Shown one piece after another: positions 7,376-9,322 of a DNA stretch of 9,322 nt; within the stretch, counting starts at the first letter, position 1, and each line of letters starts with the position of its first letter. The stretch comes from Rhodospirillales bacterium (GTDB lineage: Bacteria; Pseudomonadota; Alphaproteobacteria; Rhodospirillales; Casp-alpha2): positions 1-9,322 of the forward strand of contig JAJFIE010000151.1 in NCBI GenBank assembly GCA_021775275.1. The letters run 5' to 3'. The notes under the pieces were generated by a model. It searched no databases. It was not told where the DNA came from and saw only the letters and a program-made list of their open reading frames with translations. The translations under genes were made by a program, and so were the position numbers.

Positions 7376-7423
7376 ATGATCTTAAATGGCTCACCCCCTG
7401 TTCAAACCGGATAATGTTGGCCA

Positions 7424-8665
7424 TCAGGAATTACGGAACAGTTTGTCACGGCGGATATATAAGAAGAACCAGGCAAGCACGCCAATAGCGACACCGATCA
7501 TTATTGGTGTTTGCAGTCCGTAGCTGGCGGCAAACGCCCCGAGAAGATAGGCGCCAATACCCGCAGACAATTGCGAAACCATAAACATTGTTCCCATGAC
7601 GCGGCCACGCTGGGCTTCCTCAACCAACAACTGGATGATCGACATCGTTCCTGTCTTTAGCATTTCCCCGGCGAAGCCCATGACCACTGCAATCACCGCC
7701 GCAAGGTAAAGACTTTCAGTCTGAACCAGGGTCGCCAGGGCAAGTATTTCGATGAGCGAAGCCCATATCACCCGCTCTGTTCGGGCAACTTTCACGCCAC
7801 CATGCGCTAACCAGAGTGCAGCACCCGTGGCGCCGAACCCTGCACTCGCGAGAATCGTGGACAATCCAACGACCCCCAGCCCGAGGATCTGGGAGGAATA
7901 GGCGGGGAGCATATAGTAGAAACCGGACGCAAGTACGTTTGTAACGAACCCGAGTAAAAGGAGAGAAGAAATTGTTTTGGTTCCCAAGATATAGGTAGCA
8001 CCGCTCAATATATCGCCAAGGAATGAGTGAGGGGAACGTTCGGGTTTCTGATAGTCCGTTGGTGTTTTGAGGCATAGAAACGCTATCAGAAGCGCGAGGT
8101 ATCCGATGGCATTCACTGTAAACGCCATCACCACGCCATGGCTTGTGATGATCCAGCCAGCCAGCGCGGGACCCGTGAAAACAGCCAGTTGGGTATACGC
8201 AGACGCCACGGCGATCGCCGAGGAGAGCGCCGAGCGTTCGACGAAGCGCGGCAGGGTGCCATACATAGCCGGAACCATGAAACTTATCAGGATGCCATGA
8301 AGAAGGACGAGTCCCGCCAACGGAAATATCGTTAGCGCGCCCCACCAGGCAAACATGGCGAGCATCGACGCCTGAAGCAGCAGTAAAAAACTGGTGACAA
8401 TCATAATCACGTGGCGATCAAGTCGATCAGCCAACGCGCCGGTCAACGGCATCAACACGACATTCGGCACAATGTCGAGCAACGCGATCACCGCCAGCCA
8501 TGTCGTCGACTTGGTAAGTTCCCAGGTCAGCCAGGAAACAGCCACCAACTGGATAAAAAAACTTATCCAGGACCCGATCGAGCCAACCGAATATACCCTG
8601 AAATTTCTATCGGCAAAGGCATCGGCAATGCCACCAAACCAGTTTCTTTCGCCATACCTTTTCAT
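7424..8665 (-). CDS. MFS transporter, MFS_3 / EntS-like exporter
   Basis: This inner-membrane secondary transporter has about 413 residues and some 11-12 hydrophobic helices. After a short cytoplasmic N-terminus with the usual ADRNFRVY segment, helix 1 contains SIGSWISFFIQLVAVSWLTW. The helix 2-3 loop carries motif A as GALADRLDRHVIM, and the matching central and second-half loops include LPRFVERSALSSAIA and EEAQRGRVMGTMFM, all typical of the enterobactin-exporter-like MFS_3 group. Substrate cannot be read from sequence; efflux of a small molecule or siderophore is a family-level guess. I chose the ATG at 8665 because GGGGAG lies 8 bases before it; an in-frame ATG at 8695 would add 10 residues (MSRFSWGAID) but has no good ribosome site. 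Codon use looks less GC-biased than panBC or ggt, and the gene is flanked by a gene-free region and a broken gene, so acquisition by transfer is possible. Confidence 0.88.
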   Translation of the reverse strand: MKRYGERNWFGGIADAFADRNFRVYSVGSIGSWISFFIQLVAVSWLTWELTKSTTWLAVIALLDIVPNVVLMPLTGALADRLDRHVIMIVTSFLLLLQASMLAMFAWWGALTIFPLAGLVLLHGILISFMVPAMYGTLPRFVERSALSSAIAVASAYTQLAVFTGPALAGWIITSHGVVMAFTVNAIGYLALLIAFLCLKTPTDYQKPERSPHSFLGDILSGATYILGTKTISSLLLLGFVTNVLASGFYYMLPAYSSQILGLGVVGLSTILASAGFGATGAALWLAHGGVKVARTERVIWASLIEILALATLVQTESLYLAAVIAVVMGFAGEMLKTGTMSIIQLLVEEAQRGRVMGTMFMVSQLSAGIGAYLLGAFAASYGLQTPIMIGVAIGVLAWFFLYIRRDKLFRNS

Positions 8666-8730
8666 GTCTATGGCTCCCCAACTAAACCGGCTCATTGTAA
8701 TGCGCCCCGGGCATCACGCTCTAATCGAAC

Positions 8731-8754
8731 ACGCCACAAATATTGACGTGGCGT
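8731..8754. other. Small hairpin upstream of the MFS gene
   Basis: ACGCCAC (8731-8737) and GTGGCGT (8748-8754) form a perfect 7-base stem with a 10-base AT-rich loop. It sits between the GNAT remnant and the MFS start, so it could end the kinase/GNAT transcript or be an operator for the MFS gene. There is no convincing T run on either strand. Confidence 0.35.
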
Positions 8755-8859
8755 TTGCCGACAGTGAATTTTCACTATCACAAATGAGCATCGCTCGCCG
8801 TAATCTCCGCATACTCCTCTTTCAATCGGCGCACCTGACAATCTTTTATGAAAACCCGG

Positions 8860-9004
8860 TCATCCAATAAAATACCGCTTCGAGATACGATCAACCAACG
8901 TGCCATCCTTAACAGCATAGGTCTCGAACCCCATCTTCTCATAATAGACGATCCCGCCCGCATTGTCGGCGCGGATGGTGGCGTTGATTGCCTGAATATG
9001 GCCC
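8860..9004 (-). pseudogene. GNAT acetyltransferase, 3' remnant only
   Basis: In the - strand frame ending at the TGA 8862-8860, the last 43 codons (8991-8863) read AINATIRADNAGG, IVYYEKMGF, ETYAVKDGTLVD and RISKRYFIG. This is the characteristic C-terminal end of small GNAT N-acetyltransferases (ADNxxGxxYYExxGF followed by DGxxVDRIxKRY). The frame closes again near 9042 inside the kinase tail, and the upstream part shows no GNAT features, such as the acetyl-CoA loop RxxGxG, so most of the gene is missing. There is no start codon or ribosome site in a useful place. It directly abuts the stop of the upstream histidine kinase gene on the same strand. It is best read as a decayed fragment left by a deletion; function is not expected. 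Confidence 0.8.
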
Positions 9005-9322
9005 TTAAGAAATATCTTGGCCGACCCGTTCCCGGGGAAACGTTACAGTTACGTGAGTGCCGTGCCCCTTCTCACTCTTGAGTTCCAAAGTCCCGCCATG
9101 AAGCTCCATCAATCCCTTGGCAAGAGGCAGTCCCAAACCAGTGCCCTCGTGCTTGCGGTCCAGGCCACTGTCAACCTGACCAAACACTTTTAAGGCCATG
9201 CTCACCTCTTCTTCATCCATGCCGATTCCGGTATCGACAATGTTGATGGCAAGCGAGCCATCAACGTTCAACCGCACATTTACAGAAACGTCACCCCCTA
9301 CCGGTGTGAACTTAATCGCGTT
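9005..9322 (-). CDS. Sensor histidine kinase, C-terminal ATPase domain (5' partial)
   Basis: The frame is open to the window edge, so this is the last 105 residues of a longer gene; the GTG at 9277 is an internal valine. The visible part is the HATPase_c domain with its boxes in order: the N box NAIKFTPVGG at the very edge, the G1 box DTGIGM, the F box VFGQVDSGLDRKHE, and the G2 box GTGLGLPLAKGLMELHGG, followed by the closing strands ELKSEKGHGTHVTVTFP and a short tail RERVGQDIS. The protein therefore keeps its ATP-binding end and would phosphorylate its own histidine in the part outside the window. Sensor domains, partner and signal cannot be judged. The stop lies about 13 bases before the recognisable GNAT remnant, so the extreme C-terminus could have been altered by that event, though the catalytic boxes are complete. 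Confidence 0.92.
   Translation of the reverse strand, partial: NAIKFTPVGGDVSVNVRLNVDGSLAINIVDTGIGMDEEEVSMALKVFGQVDSGLDRKHEGTGLGLPLAKGLMELHGGTLELKSEKGHGTHVTVTFPRERVGQDIS

Larger units (their letters stand above)
6929..7423. other. Gene-free AT-rich stretch between ggt and the MFS gene
   Basis: About 495 bases with no convincing gene, clearly AT-richer than the sequence to its left. It holds the TGTAGAC-type repeats near its left end (6982-7098) and a hairpin (7342-7375) next to the MFS stop. Open frames inside it on both strands are short, lack a good start and ribosome site, and resemble nothing I recognise. Confidence 0.6.

Noticed and set aside
8666..8695. Upstream ATG that would extend the MFS protein by 10 residues
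   Set aside because: It lacks a ribosome site, while the ATG at 8665 has GGGGAG 8 bases before it. The longer form cannot be excluded.
8394..8870. 158-codon open frame on the + strand opposite the MFS gene
   Set aside because: It is antisense to well-defined MFS helices and carries no recognisable domain, so it is a shadow frame.

Overview
The window looks like a chromosomal stretch from an alphaproteobacterium, probably Rhodospirillales-like. The basis is the moderately high-GC codon use of the core genes, an alphaproteobacterial-type PanB ([20 protein letters not shown] and PFGSYEES segments) and the general gene repertoire. This placement is inference, and I cannot name a species.

Layout. 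(1) Positions 1-1008, + strand: the 3' part of a gene for a long coiled-coil protein ending in a degenerate OmpA-like domain, closed by a strong hairpin (1030-1068). (2) Positions 1104-2717, + strand: a PYROXD2/phytoene-desaturase-like FAD oxidoreductase. (3) Facing it on the - strand is a compact unit transcribed panB (4828-3986), panC (3993-3115), then a stand-alone CheY-like receiver (3093-2728). panB and panC overlap by 8 bases and the receiver follows 21 bases later. PanB and PanC catalyse the first step of the pantoate branch and the final condensation of pantothenate synthesis. (4) Positions 5042-4920, - strand: a 40-residue single-membrane-span protein with a good ribosome binding site, resembling CcoQ/FixQ. 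(5) Diverging from it at 5118-6851, + strand: a gamma-glutamyltransferase with a lipoprotein signal. Its last codons are copied as a 27-base tandem repeat running past the stop. (6) Positions 6929-7423: an AT-richer gene-free stretch with several TGTAGAC-type repeats. (7) Positions 8665-7424, - strand: an MFS exporter of the EntS/MFS_3 kind. (8) Positions 9004-8860: the 3' remnant of a GNAT acetyltransferase. (9) Positions 9322-9005, - strand: the 3' end of a sensor histidine kinase.

The left two thirds reads as conserved core chromosome. From about 6930 rightward the sequence is AT-richer and contains a gene-free stretch, a transporter and a broken gene, which suggests a region that has been rearranged. 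I see no convincing new multi-gene system. The points most worth checking are the in-frame repeats made from the ggt tail, the TGTAGAC repeat cluster, the unlisted 40-residue membrane protein, and the GNAT remnant abutting the kinase stop.
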